64,000 nt of DNA from Polyangium fumosum (lineage in GTDB: Bacteria > Myxococcota_A > Polyangia > Polyangiales > Polyangiaceae): the NCBI RefSeq assembly GCF_005144585.1, contig NZ_SSMQ01000016.1, forward strand, positions 124,001 to 188,000, given 5' to 3'. The notes below the pieces were generated by a model that worked only from the letters and a program-made list of their open reading frames with translations, had not been told where the DNA came from and made no database searches. Positions 35,654 through 44,438 of the stretch are shown piece by piece. How positions within the stretch are numbered: the first letter of the stretch is position 1; each line of letters opens with the position of its first letter. Made by a program: the position numbers and the translations under genes.

Positions 35654-36271
35654 ATGGATCTCAAGTTTTATTACGCGCCCATGACGAGCGCGTCGCGGGT
35701 GCACTGGGCGCTCGAGGAGCTCGGCGTTCCGTACGAGAAGGTCAAGCTCGACCTCGCGGCCGGTGAACAGAGGAAGCCCGAGTACCTCGCGCTCAACCCG
35801 AACGGCAAGGTGCCGCTCCTCATCGCCGAGGGCCGGCCGATCTTCGAAGGGCTCGCGATCCTGCTGTACCTCGGCGAGCGCTTCGGCACGGAGAAGGGAC
35901 TCTTCCCGGCGTCGAACCTCGATCGCGCCGATGCCTTCAAGTGGATGGCGTGGGGCGCGGTGACGTTCGGCGAGGCGCTGCAGCGGTTTCTCCGCAACAC
36001 GTTGGATCGTTTCCCTGAGGAGGAGCGGAGCCCGAAGTCCGCCGAGGTCGCGAAGAAGGATCTCGCCGCGCACCTCGCGATCTTGAACGAGGCGCTCGAA
36101 GGCAAGGAGTACCTCGTGGGCAAGACGTTCTCGTTCGTCGACATCTCCATCGCGCCGGCGATTCCCTTCCTGGGGCGCTTCGGCATCGACGTGAGCCCGT
36201 TCCCGAACGTGAACGCGTGGGTCGCGCGGTGTCTCGCGCGGCCCGCGTTCGCGCGCGTGATGCAGGGTTAA
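35654..36271 (+). CDS. Glutathione S-transferase family protein
   Basis: 205 residues. Thioredoxin-fold N-terminal domain (1-80) starts MDLKFYYAPMTSASRVHWALEEL and holds the cis-proline glutathione site GKVPLLIAEGRPIFEGLAIL (Pro about 54, acidic-Gly about 66). The catalytic Ser/Tyr would lie in the PMTSAS turn. The helical C-terminal domain (90-205) has the conserved FSFVDISIAPAIPFL motif. Likely roles are conjugation or peroxide and electrophile detoxification in the cytoplasm. The TAA shares the palindrome TTAA with the stop of the convergent permease gene. Confidence 0.9.
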   Translation: MDLKFYYAPMTSASRVHWALEELGVPYEKVKLDLAAGEQRKPEYLALNPNGKVPLLIAEGRPIFEGLAILLYLGERFGTEKGLFPASNLDRADAFKWMAWGAVTFGEALQRFLRNTLDRFPEEERSPKSAEVAKKDLAAHLAILNEALEGKEYLVGKTFSFVDISIAPAIPFLGRFGIDVSPFPNVNAWVARCLARPAFARVMQG

Positions 36272-37247
36272 CCGCCCGAGCGACGCAGGAGCACGAGGAA
36301 GGCCGGGCCGCCGATCAGCGCCGTCACGGCGCCGACCGGCGGCTCGGTGCCGAGCGAGCGGAACGCGAGGCGCGCGACGAGGTCGCAGCCGACGAGCATC
36401 GTCGCGCCCGCGAGGAGCGAGACGGGCAGCACGCGGCGCTGATCGGGCCCGATGAGCCGGCGGACGGCGTGCGGGACGACGAGCCCGACGAAGCCGATGA
36501 GGCCCGTCAAGCTGACGATCGCGCCGACGACACACGAGGAGGCGAGGAAGGTGCGTCGTTCGAGGGCGCGGACGTCGACGCCGAGCGTGCCGGCCGTCTC
36601 GTCGCCGAGCACGAGGACGTTGAGGCGGCCCGCGTCGAAGAGGAGCACCGCGCATCCGACGCCCACGTACACGAAGGCCGCGAGCAGCGACGAGGCGTGC
36701 GGCAGGTCGACGAAGCCGACGAGCCAGCGCAGGAGCTGCTGCGCGCGGGAGGGCGGGACGAGGGCCTTCAGGAACGTGATGAGCGCGGCGGCCATGGAGT
36801 TGACCATCACGCCGGCGAGAAGGATCGCCGTGCCCGAGGCGCCGCCGCGCATGCCGCGCGCGACGCCATAGACGAGCGACGTGGCGAGGAGGCCGCCGAG
36901 GAGCGACGCGGCCGGGATCAGCGCGGCGCCGAGGAGCGTGGTCGCGCCGAGGCCGAGCGCGATGGCGGTCGTCGCGCCGAGCGCAGCGCCGCCCGAGACG
37001 CCGAGCACGTACGGCTCGGCGAGGGGGTTGCGGAGGAGCGCCTGGAACGCGGCGCCGACGACGCCGAGCCCCGCGCCGGCCATGGCGGCGAGCGCGACGC
37101 GCGGCAGGCGTACGTCGAGCAGGATCGTGCGCGCGAGGCCGGGCTCGTGGAAGGCGTTCGAGAGGGAGATCGGTTCGGTGCCGAAGGCGAGCGCGAGGGC
37201 GGTGACGAGGACGAGGAGCGCGGCGGCGAGCAGGATCGGGCGTCGGA

Positions 37248-37251
<4 letters not shown>
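36268..37251 (-). CDS. FecCD-type iron-siderophore/cobalamin ABC transporter permease
   Basis: 327 residues, normal size, with about 9-10 membrane helices. Family hallmarks: RLPRVALAAMAGAGLGVVGAAFQALLRNPLAEPYVLGVSGGAALGA (about 48-93) and the C-terminal GLIGFVGLVVPHAVRRLIGPDQRRVLP with the EAA-like coupling loop (about 268-295). It would import ferric siderophore, haem or B12 with a periplasmic binding protein and ATPase, neither of which is in the window. The ATG overlaps the coaX stop by 4 nt. The downstream neighbour is convergent, so the remaining transporter genes must lie elsewhere. Confidence 0.92.
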
Positions 37252-38048
<797 letters not shown>

Positions 38049-38077
38049 GGGAGAACCTTTATCACTTCCCGGGCGGG

Positions 38078-38719
38078 TCAGAGTTTTCGCGCGAGCATCA
38101 TGCCGTCGCGGATCGAGAGCAGGACGTTCTCGACGCGCGGATCGGCGTTGACCACGTCGTTGAAGCGGCAGATGCCGTGGTCGGAGGGGTCCTTCGGCGC
38201 GAGGACGTGGCCGCTCCAGAGCGTGTTGTCTCCGACGAGGAGACCTCCCGTGCGGAGGAGCGGAAGGACGGCCTCGTAGTAATCGACGTAGCGCTCCTTG
38301 TCGGCGTCGAGGAAGACGAGGTCGAAGGGCGGTCCCGCCGGCAGGGCGCGCAGGGTCTCGAGGGCGTCGCCGAGCAGGATGCGGATCTTCTTTCCGTGCG
38401 GGCTGCGATCGAAGAACGAGCGGGCGATACGCGTCGCGTCGGGGTCGCGGTCGAGCGTGAGCAGCTCGCCGTCCTCGGGCAACGCCTCGGCCATGCAGAG
38501 CGCCGAGAAGCCGGTGAACGTGCCGATTTCGAGCACACGACGCGCCGCGACGAGCGCGCAGAGCGTCTTCAGGAACGTGCCTTCGACGCGGCCCACCTGC
38601 ATTTGCGGCGACGTCGTCGAGGCGTACGTGACCTCGCGAAGCTCATCGAAGAGCGCCGGACGAGGGCGCGTATGGGCTTCGATGTAATCGTTCAGCTCGG
38701 GCGAAATGATGGGCGTCAT
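38078..38719 (-). CDS. SAM-dependent O-methyltransferase (caffeoyl-CoA OMT-like)
   Basis: 213 residues from ATG 38719, preceded by GGAGGA. Family (Methyltransferase_3) motifs: QVGRVEGTFLKTL (about 41-53), VLEIGTFTGFSALCMAEALP (SAM loop, about 62-81), LLTLDRDP (acidic ribose-binding, about 86-93), DLVFLDADKERYVDYYEAVLPLL (metal-binding Asp, about 130-152), GGLLVGDNTLW (about 155-165). Divalent-metal-dependent methylation of a catechol-like or other small molecule; the natural substrate is unknown. Promoter region is the 125-base gap shared with the divergent lipoprotein gene. Confidence 0.92.
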   Translation of the reverse strand: MTPIISPELNDYIEAHTRPRPALFDELREVTYASTTSPQMQVGRVEGTFLKTLCALVAARRVLEIGTFTGFSALCMAEALPEDGELLTLDRDPDATRIARSFFDRSPHGKKIRILLGDALETLRALPAGPPFDLVFLDADKERYVDYYEAVLPLLRTGGLLVGDNTLWSGHVLAPKDPSDHGICRFNDVVNADPRVENVLLSIRDGMMLARKL

Positions 38720-38844
38720 GGGTTCCTCCACGGCTGCCCGCGCCTCGGTTGCGCGGGGAGTTCGTCTACCACGACGTCGTGGTCGGTGAAGCTTCCACTT
38801 GCGGGAAAAACGGGTGAACATCGCGAACGAAACGGAGGTACGTC

Positions 38845-39471
38845 GTGAGCACGAAGCGGCTTGGCTTGGTGATGATGGCGCTCGGCTTCGGTGCGTGGCT
38901 CGGCGGCGGTTGTGCGACCGCGACCAGGCCAGGGGTGGGCGGAGGCGGCGAAGGCGGCGAAGGAGGTGAAGGCAGCTCGGGCGGCCTGGGCGGTGCGGGC
39001 GGCGCATCGAGCAGCAGCAGCGCATCGAGCAGCAGCGCGTCGAGCAGCAGCAGCGCGTCGAGCAGCAGCTCGTCGAGCAGCAGCACGAGCTCGGGCGGGC
39101 AGATGTGCGGGCCGATGGAGCACGCCTGCGCCGGGGTTTGCGCGGGCAACACAGCCGCGACGGGGTGCTTCACGTCGACCACGTGCACGCCGTGCCCCAC
39201 GGCGCAGAACGGCGTCGCGACTTGCAACGCGACGGGTCTCTGCGACGTGAGCTGCAACTCGGGGTACGTGAAGAATGGCTCCACGTGCGTCTGCCAGTCG
39301 CAGTGTTGCTCGAACGCGGATTGCGCGGCCGGTCAGACCTGCATGGGCGGCACGTGCTCGGGCGGCAGCACGGGCGACGGCGGCGTCGCGTGCAACCCCT
39401 TCGCGTGCGTCTTCGATTGCGCGTTCCAGAACCTCGAGTGCGTCGATCCCTTCACGTGCCAGTGCGGATGA
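38845..39471 (+). CDS. Ser-rich, Cys-rich lipoprotein
   Basis: 208 residues from GTG 38845 (AACGGAGG 7 nt upstream). Lipobox GGGC (Cys about 23). A Gly/Glu linker and a long run of Ser with occasional Ala (about 54-82) lead to a C-terminal half with about 20 cysteines, arranged in short Cys-x(3-6)-Cys units (CGPMEHACAGVC, CTPCPTAQNG, CQSQCCSNADCAAGQTC). Such Dickkopf/EGF-like Cys-rich domains on Ser/Gly stalks are frequent on myxobacterial surfaces. A ligand-binding or adhesive role is plausible but unproved. Confidence 0.8.
   Translation: MSTKRLGLVMMALGFGAWLGGGCATATRPGVGGGGEGGEGGEGSSGGLGGAGGASSSSSASSSSASSSSSASSSSSSSSSTSSGGQMCGPMEHACAGVCAGNTAATGCFTSTTCTPCPTAQNGVATCNATGLCDVSCNSGYVKNGSTCVCQSQCCSNADCAAGQTCMGGTCSGGSTGDGGVACNPFACVFDCAFQNLECVDPFTCQCG
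39007..39090 (+). repeat. AGC-rich tandem repeat inside the Ser-stalk lipoprotein gene
   Basis: Units of TCGAGCAGCAGC(AGC)GCG, 15-18 bases long, repeat about five times and encode the Ser/Ala stalk. All unit lengths are multiples of three, so copy-number change alters stalk length without shifting frame. Confidence 0.75.
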
Positions 39472-39490
39472 GCGAGGGGCGCGGGCGGTT

Positions 39491-40294
39491 CTAGAAAGAA
39501 AAACCCGCGCCGCTCGTCACGCTCCGCTCGCCGAGCGGGACGATCTCCGCGAACACGTCGAGGCCGATCGGGAGCGAGGCCACGAGGCCGAGGCCGAGCT
39601 GGAACTTGTACCGATCGGTCCCCTGCCGATCCACGCCGTCGACCTGCCAGAAGATCGGGCCGCCGAACACGCGCGCGAGGGCGTACGGGCTGAGCACGTC
39701 GTAGAACGTCTTGCCGGCAACCGCGCTGAGGCGGAGGTCGCCGGCGTAATACGGGACCACGGGCGCGTCGGGGCGCGCCTCGCGTGTCTGCGCGCCCGCG
39801 ACGGCGAGCGAGGCGCCGAGGATCAGGAAGGGAAAGCGATCACGGCCGTCGAGCAGGCGATAGGACGTGGCGACGGAGGCGGACCAGCCGGGGCCGAAGT
39901 CGTAGCGCCGCGCGCCCTCGCGCAGGCTGCCCCAGAGAATGCCGCCCGCGCCGAGCTGGAGCGTCCACGCGGAGCCGAGCCTGCGTTCGAACGTGGCGAC
40001 GGCCGCGCGCCGATCGATGGCGACGTCGTACTTGCCCGCGAAGACGAGGTTCGTCCAAGCGTAACCGACCGTCGCGCCGACGCGGTAGAGCCGCGGGCGA
40101 GGCTTCACCACGGGCGCGCCCGGCTTGCTGGGGGGCAAGGGCGCGTCGAGATCGTCGCTGCAAGAGGGAATGCCCGTCGGACCGACGGCCGGCGCGACGC
40201 CTCAGGCCCGCGCGTCGCGCGTGGCGACGAGGAGCGAGGCCAGGGTCGCGGCGCCGACGAGGGCCCCGCCGAGCACGTTCTTGATGGATCGCAT
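39491..40294 (-). pseudogene. Outer-membrane beta-barrel-like gene interrupted by an in-frame TGA
   Basis: Starting from ATG 40294 (GAGGA 5 nt upstream) the frame encodes a textbook signal peptide, about 30 residues ending ATRDARA, and is then stopped by TGA at 40202-40204. The same frame continues without a further stop to 39491. It encodes about 236 residues with alternating hydrophobic strands typical of small outer-membrane barrels (LYRVGATVGYAWTNLVFAGKYDV, GWSASVATSYRLLDG, KFQLGLGLVASLPIGLDVFAEI) and a C-terminal aromatic residue (GAGFSF). No good start codon with a ribosome site lies after the TGA; the only one is TTG at 40138. Best read as a recent nonsense mutation or a base-call error; readthrough cannot be excluded. 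Confidence 0.75.
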
Positions 40295-40395
40295 GGGTCC
40301 TCGGGGAGGGCAGAGAAGTGCCATTTTCGCGCGGCCGACCCTAGCACGGAAGGAATCCTCGCCGCCCGAAAACAGGCGGTTTATGCTGGGGGGCG

Positions 40396-41058
40396 ATGAT
40401 CGAGCTCGAGACGCCGTATCACGTGGTGGAAACGGATGGCTCGGGGCACATCCTCATCATGCGCAGGACGCCGCGCGATTATCCAGACACATGGATGATG
40501 GAGCAGGATCTCGAGGCCGTGATCGCCACGCTCGACGAGATTGGGCGTGATCGGAAGAAGCTGCTCGTGGATCTCCGCGAGGGGCCGCGGCGCAACGATC
40601 CGCAGTTCGAGGATACGATGCGGCGCTTCCGACCCCGGCTCTTTCGAGGGTTTCGTGGCGCGGCGATCATCGTGAAGACCGCAGTGGGGGCGCTGCAGGT
40701 CAAGCGCCACCTGCGCGAGGACGGCGCGGGCGCCGAGGTGTTTCACGACGAAGCCGAGGCGCTCGAGTACCTGCGCGGCCAGAGCGTGCGCGGCGAAGCG
40801 CCGCCCGTGAGCCTCGCGCCGCGAAGGCCCCAGGCGCTCGAATCACACCGGAGTGATCGCATCTCGTCGTTGCCTACGGGCTCGCTGCTCCGGCCTTCGC
40901 AGGAGCCTCCGCGCCGTCCCTCGGAGGTCGGTGAGCCTCCGCGCCGGCCCTCGGAGGTCGGTGATCCGCCGCGCCGTCCCTCCGAAGTGGGCGAGGCCCC
41001 GCGCACGGATCGGCCGTCGAGCGCGCCCGCTCCGGCGACACGTCCGTCGCGGCACTAG
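40396..41058 (+). CDS. SpoIIAA/STAS-like protein with a repetitive C-terminal tail
   Basis: 220 residues. Residues 1-125 look like a single SpoIIAA-like (STAS) domain: YHVVETDGSGHILIMRRTP, a helix, KKLLVDLREGP, a helix, FRGAAIIVKTAVGALQVKRHL, and AEVFHDEAEALEYLRG at the end. The tail (about 130-220) is Pro/Arg/Ser-rich and contains three copies of the decapeptide PPRRPSEVG(E/D). The domain type often acts in anti-anti-sigma or membrane-associated regulation; a phosphoacceptor Ser/Asp is not obvious. ATG 40396 is 14 nt after a TATGCT hexamer. The basic tail may bind nucleic acid or acidic lipid. Confidence 0.72.
   Translation: MIELETPYHVVETDGSGHILIMRRTPRDYPDTWMMEQDLEAVIATLDEIGRDRKKLLVDLREGPRRNDPQFEDTMRRFRPRLFRGFRGAAIIVKTAVGALQVKRHLREDGAGAEVFHDEAEALEYLRGQSVRGEAPPVSLAPRRPQALESHRSDRISSLPTGSLLRPSQEPPRRPSEVGEPPRRPSEVGDPPRRPSEVGEAPRTDRPSSAPAPATRPSRH
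40906..40995 (+). repeat. Three 30-base in-frame tandem repeats
   Basis: Units at 40906, 40936 and 40966 encode the decapeptide PPRRPSEVG(E/D). Units 1 and 2 differ at two positions; unit 3 differs from them at several more (mostly silent). Confidence 0.85.
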
Positions 41059-41100
41059 CCGCGCTGGAACGCCGGGGATCTGCGTGCCACCCTCGGCGCC

Positions 41101-42150
41101 ATGAAGATCGCGGCGACGGGGATCACGAGCGGCGTGGGCCGGAGGCTCTGCGAGATCGCGCGGGAAGCCGGCCACGAGGTGGCAGGCATCGCGCGGGATC
41201 CCGAGCGGCTCGACGCGCGCGCGTTGTCGCGGATCGGCGTGCGTGTCGTGGGCGGAGACGTCGCGGATCGGCGCGCGCTCGCGGACGTGCTCCGCGGCGC
41301 GGACGTGGTCGTGCACGCGGCGGCCATGGTCGGCGAGGCCACGGACGCGGCTGAGATGGAGCGCGTGAACGTGGGCGGGACACGCGCCGTGATCGAGGCC
41401 GCGGCGGAGGCGCACGTGCCGCATGTCGTGCATGTGTCGTCGGTCGCGGTGTACGGGCGGCCCGATCGCGGGCACGTGACCGAGGCGTGGCCGACGCGCA
41501 CGAGCGGTTTGCCCTACGAGGACACGAAGACACACGCCGAGCGGCTCGCGCACGAGCGAGGGCGCGCGCTCGGGCGCTCGGTGATCGCGGTGCGTCCGCC
41601 CGTGATCTACGGGCCCTACGATCGGAACTTCCTGCCTCGCGCGATCACGACGTTGCGAAAGCGGATGATGCTGCTCGTCGACGGCGGGCGCGCGCCGCTG
41701 AACGTCGTGTGGGTGGATCATGTGGTCGACGTGGTGCTGCGCGCGGCCGAGCGGCGGGATCTCGGGGGCGAGGCGTTCAACGTGATGGACGAGGTCGACG
41801 CGCGGCCGCCGAGCGTGCGTGAGGTGTTCGAGACGATCGCGCGCGCGACCGAGCTGCCTCTGCCGCGGCTCTCGCTCCCGTATCCGGCGGCGATGGGGGC
41901 GGCGAAGGCGCTCGCGGCGGCCTGCTCGCTTTCAGGGCGGAAGGAGACGCCGCCGCTCACGCCCTTCGTGGTGAAGCTCCTCTCGCGCGACGTCGTGTAC
42001 GACGCGTCGAAGGCGGTGCGGGAGCTCGGGTGGACGCCGCGTTTGCGCGCGCTCGAAGGGATCTCGCGGTTCGCCGCAGAGATCGCGGGCAAGGCGCCCG
42101 CGTATGCGGGAGGCCCCCGCGTGGCTTCCCCGGGCAGCGCCGTCGAGTAG
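41101..42150 (+). CDS. NAD(P)-dependent epimerase/dehydratase (extended SDR)
   Basis: 349 residues. Rossmann nucleotide loop GITSGVGRR (7-15, a variant of GxxGxxG), then VVGGDVADRRAL, DVVVHAAAMVGE, VSSVAVYG (catalytic Ser about 117) and YEDTK (about 139-143), the YxxxK pair. A PPVIYGPYDRNFLP segment and GEAFNVMDE are typical of sugar-nucleotide and 3-beta-hydroxysteroid dehydrogenase-like members. The substrate cannot be named. It lies 47 nt before the GT2-CapK gene, on the same strand, so involvement in surface polysaccharide or lipid tailoring is plausible. Confidence 0.88.
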   Translation: MKIAATGITSGVGRRLCEIAREAGHEVAGIARDPERLDARALSRIGVRVVGGDVADRRALADVLRGADVVVHAAAMVGEATDAAEMERVNVGGTRAVIEAAAEAHVPHVVHVSSVAVYGRPDRGHVTEAWPTRTSGLPYEDTKTHAERLAHERGRALGRSVIAVRPPVIYGPYDRNFLPRAITTLRKRMMLLVDGGRAPLNVVWVDHVVDVVLRAAERRDLGGEAFNVMDEVDARPPSVREVFETIARATELPLPRLSLPYPAAMGAAKALAAACSLSGRKETPPLTPFVVKLLSRDVVYDASKAVRELGWTPRLRALEGISRFAAEIAGKAPAYAGGPRVASPGSAVE

Positions 42151-42197
42151 ACTGCGCGGCGCGTTTCGCGTTCCGAACGCCGAGGATCCGCTCTCCG

Positions 42198-44438
42198 ATG
42201 ACCGAACAAGCGCTCTCCGCTCCCGAATCGACGATCGAGCTCAGCGTGATCGTCCCTTGCCTCAACGAGGAGCTCAACCTGCGCGAGCTCGCGGCGCGCG
42301 TGTTGCGTGTCTTCGAGGTCGGCGGGCTCGTCGGGGAGCTCGTCCTCGTCGACGACGGCTCGAAGGACGGCACGGCGGGCGTGATCCGCGAGCTTTCGGC
42401 CGCGTCCGCGGGGCGGATCGTGGGCTGCTTTCATCCGGAGAACCGGGGCATCGCGGCGGCGTGGCGGACGGGCGTGGGCGCCTCGCGGGGCAAGCTCGTC
42501 GCGACGATCGACGCGGACTTGCAGTACCAGCCGGAGGATCTCTTGCGGCTCCGGCGCGCGCTCTACGATCACAGCGTCGACGTGGTGCAGGGCTTCCGCA
42601 GCGCGGTCGGGCGGCGCAAGGACCAGCGATACCACCTGAGCCGCGGGCTCAATCACCTCTTGAACGGCGTGTTCGGGATGGACCTCTCGGACAACAAGAG
42701 CGGGTTCGTCATGTGCGCCCGCGAGGTGATGCTCGACCTGCTCACGTACCGCGGCACGTATTTCTATTGGCAATCGTTCATCATGGTCGCCGCGCACGCG
42801 AAGGGGTATTCGTACAAGGAGATCGAGACGATCTTCGAGCAGCGGCGGCAGGGGACGAGCTTCCTCGAAAAGACGGCCGTGCGCGCGAGCGTGCTCTCGT
42901 TCGTCGATATCGGGAAGGCGGCGTGGGAGTACCGCGTGAGCCGCCCGCCGCCGGACATCGCGCACCAGTTCTTGCGGCGGCATCCGGTGGCGGATCGGAC
43001 GCCGCCGCGGACGCCCGTGCAGGAGATGCGCTGGCGGGCGTACCTCGCGGCATTCGACCGCACGCACTGGATGATCACGCGGGACGTCGAGCATGCCTAC
43101 GAGACGCTCTGCAAGACGCAATGGCTCGGGATCGCGGAGACGCGCGAGCTCCAGGACGAGAAGCTCCGCCGCCTCGTCCGACACGCCTACCGCAACGTGC
43201 CGTATTACCGCGCCCGCATGCAGGAGCGCGGGCTTCGGCCCGAGGACGTGCGGGGGCAGGCGGATTTGCACAAATTGCCGCTCCTCACGAAGGCCGACAT
43301 TCGCAAGCACCTCTACTTCGACATCATGTCGGAGAACCACGACAAGTCGCAGGTCCAGCGGATCGCGACGAGCGGATCGACCGGCGAGCCGTTCATCTGT
43401 TACGCCGACCGCGTGCAGCTCGAATTGCGCTGGGCGGCGACGCTAAGGGCCCAGGAGTGGACGGGGTATCGATTCGGCGATCCTTGCGTGCGGCTCTGGC
43501 ACCAGACGATCGGCATGTCGAAGAGCCAGATCCGGAAGGAGCGCGCGGACGCGATTCTGTCGAAGCGGACGTTCGTGCCGGTCTTCGAGATGAGCGAGAA
43601 GAACCTGGCCGCGATGGTCCGCACGATCGCGGAGGCGGAGCCCGTCCTGCTCGACGGATATGCCGAGGCGCTCGATTTCCTGGCGCGGTATCTCCAGGCG
43701 CACGGCAACCTCTCGGTGCGGCCGCGGGCCGTGATGTCGAGCGCGCAGACGCTCCCCCTGCCGAGCCGGCGCGTGATCGAGCAGGCGTTCGGGTGCGCGG
43801 TGTTCGACAAATACGGCAGCCGCGAGTTCTCGGGCATCGCCTACGAATGCGAGGCGCATGCGGGGCACCACGTGGTCGCCGAGGGATACATCGTCGAGAT
43901 CCTGAAGGGCGGCGAGCCCGCGAAGCCCGGGGAGATCGGCGAGGTCGTCATTACCGATCTCACGAACATGTGCATGCCGTTCATCCGGTATCGCATCGGG
44001 GACCTCGCGGAAGCCATGGATCCGCTCGCGCCTTGCACGTGCGGCCGGGGCGCGCCGCGGATCGGGGCGATCGAGGGGCGCGTGCAATCGATCATCCAGG
44101 GCACAGACGGTAGATTCGTACCGGGGACGTTCTTCGCGCATTACCTGAAGGAATACGATCACGCGATCAAGCAGTTCCAGGTGGTGCAGGAGGCGCTTGG
44201 GGCGATCACGTTCCGGGTCGTGAAGGGCGGGCGTTTCTCGGACGACGTGCTCGACGAGGTGCTCACGAAGTTCCGCGAGGTGCTCGGCGAGGATCTGCGG
44301 ATCACGGTCGATTTCGTGGACGAGGTGGCGATGGTGCGCACGGGCAAGCGCGTCGCGGCCGTGTCGAAGCTCGGGATCGATTTCCAGGGGAGCTCCGCCT
44401 CGGTGCGGCCGAGCGTGGGCCGCGGGGATCGCGCATGA
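42198..44438 (+). CDS. Glycosyltransferase family 2 fused to a CapK/PaaK-like adenylate-forming domain
   Basis: 746 residues with two complete domains. Residues 14-250 are a GT-A glycosyltransferase: ELSVIVPCLNEE (14-25), VLVDDGSKDGT (49-59), and the DxD-like DAD (105-107) in TIDADLQYQPEDLL. Residues about 310-746 are a CapK / phenylacetate-CoA-ligase-like AMP-forming domain: LRRLVRHAYRNVPYYR start, the P-loop TSGSTGEPF (about 391-399), DKYGSREFSGIAYEC, and YRIGD (about 600). PaaK-like proteins near polysaccharide genes are thought to activate a carboxylate for modification. The next gene overlaps its stop (ATGA). Fusion of these two activities is uncommon. Confidence 0.88.
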   Translation: MTEQALSAPESTIELSVIVPCLNEELNLRELAARVLRVFEVGGLVGELVLVDDGSKDGTAGVIRELSAASAGRIVGCFHPENRGIAAAWRTGVGASRGKLVATIDADLQYQPEDLLRLRRALYDHSVDVVQGFRSAVGRRKDQRYHLSRGLNHLLNGVFGMDLSDNKSGFVMCAREVMLDLLTYRGTYFYWQSFIMVAAHAKGYSYKEIETIFEQRRQGTSFLEKTAVRASVLSFVDIGKAAWEYRVSRPPPDIAHQFLRRHPVADRTPPRTPVQEMRWRAYLAAFDRTHWMITRDVEHAYETLCKTQWLGIAETRELQDEKLRRLVRHAYRNVPYYRARMQERGLRPEDVRGQADLHKLPLLTKADIRKHLYFDIMSENHDKSQVQRIATSGSTGEPFICYADRVQLELRWAATLRAQEWTGYRFGDPCVRLWHQTIGMSKSQIRKERADAILSKRTFVPVFEMSEKNLAAMVRTIAEAEPVLLDGYAEALDFLARYLQAHGNLSVRPRAVMSSAQTLPLPSRRVIEQAFGCAVFDKYGSREFSGIAYECEAHAGHHVVAEGYIVEILKGGEPAKPGEIGEVVITDLTNMCMPFIRYRIGDLAEAMDPLAPCTCGRGAPRIGAIEGRVQSIIQGTDGRFVPGTFFAHYLKEYDHAIKQFQVVQEALGAITFRVVKGGRFSDDVLDEVLTKFREVLGEDLRITVDFVDEVAMVRTGKRVAAVSKLGIDFQGSSASVRPSVGRGDRA

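Noticed and set aside
39491..40138. Intact gene starting at TTG 40138
   Set aside because: This TTG has no ribosome site and would remove the export signal that is encoded in frame directly upstream.
40202..40204. Selenocysteine codon
   Set aside because: No SECIS-like hairpin was noticed after the TGA, the position is just after a signal peptidase site, and the protein does not resemble a known selenoprotein; a nonsense change is simpler.
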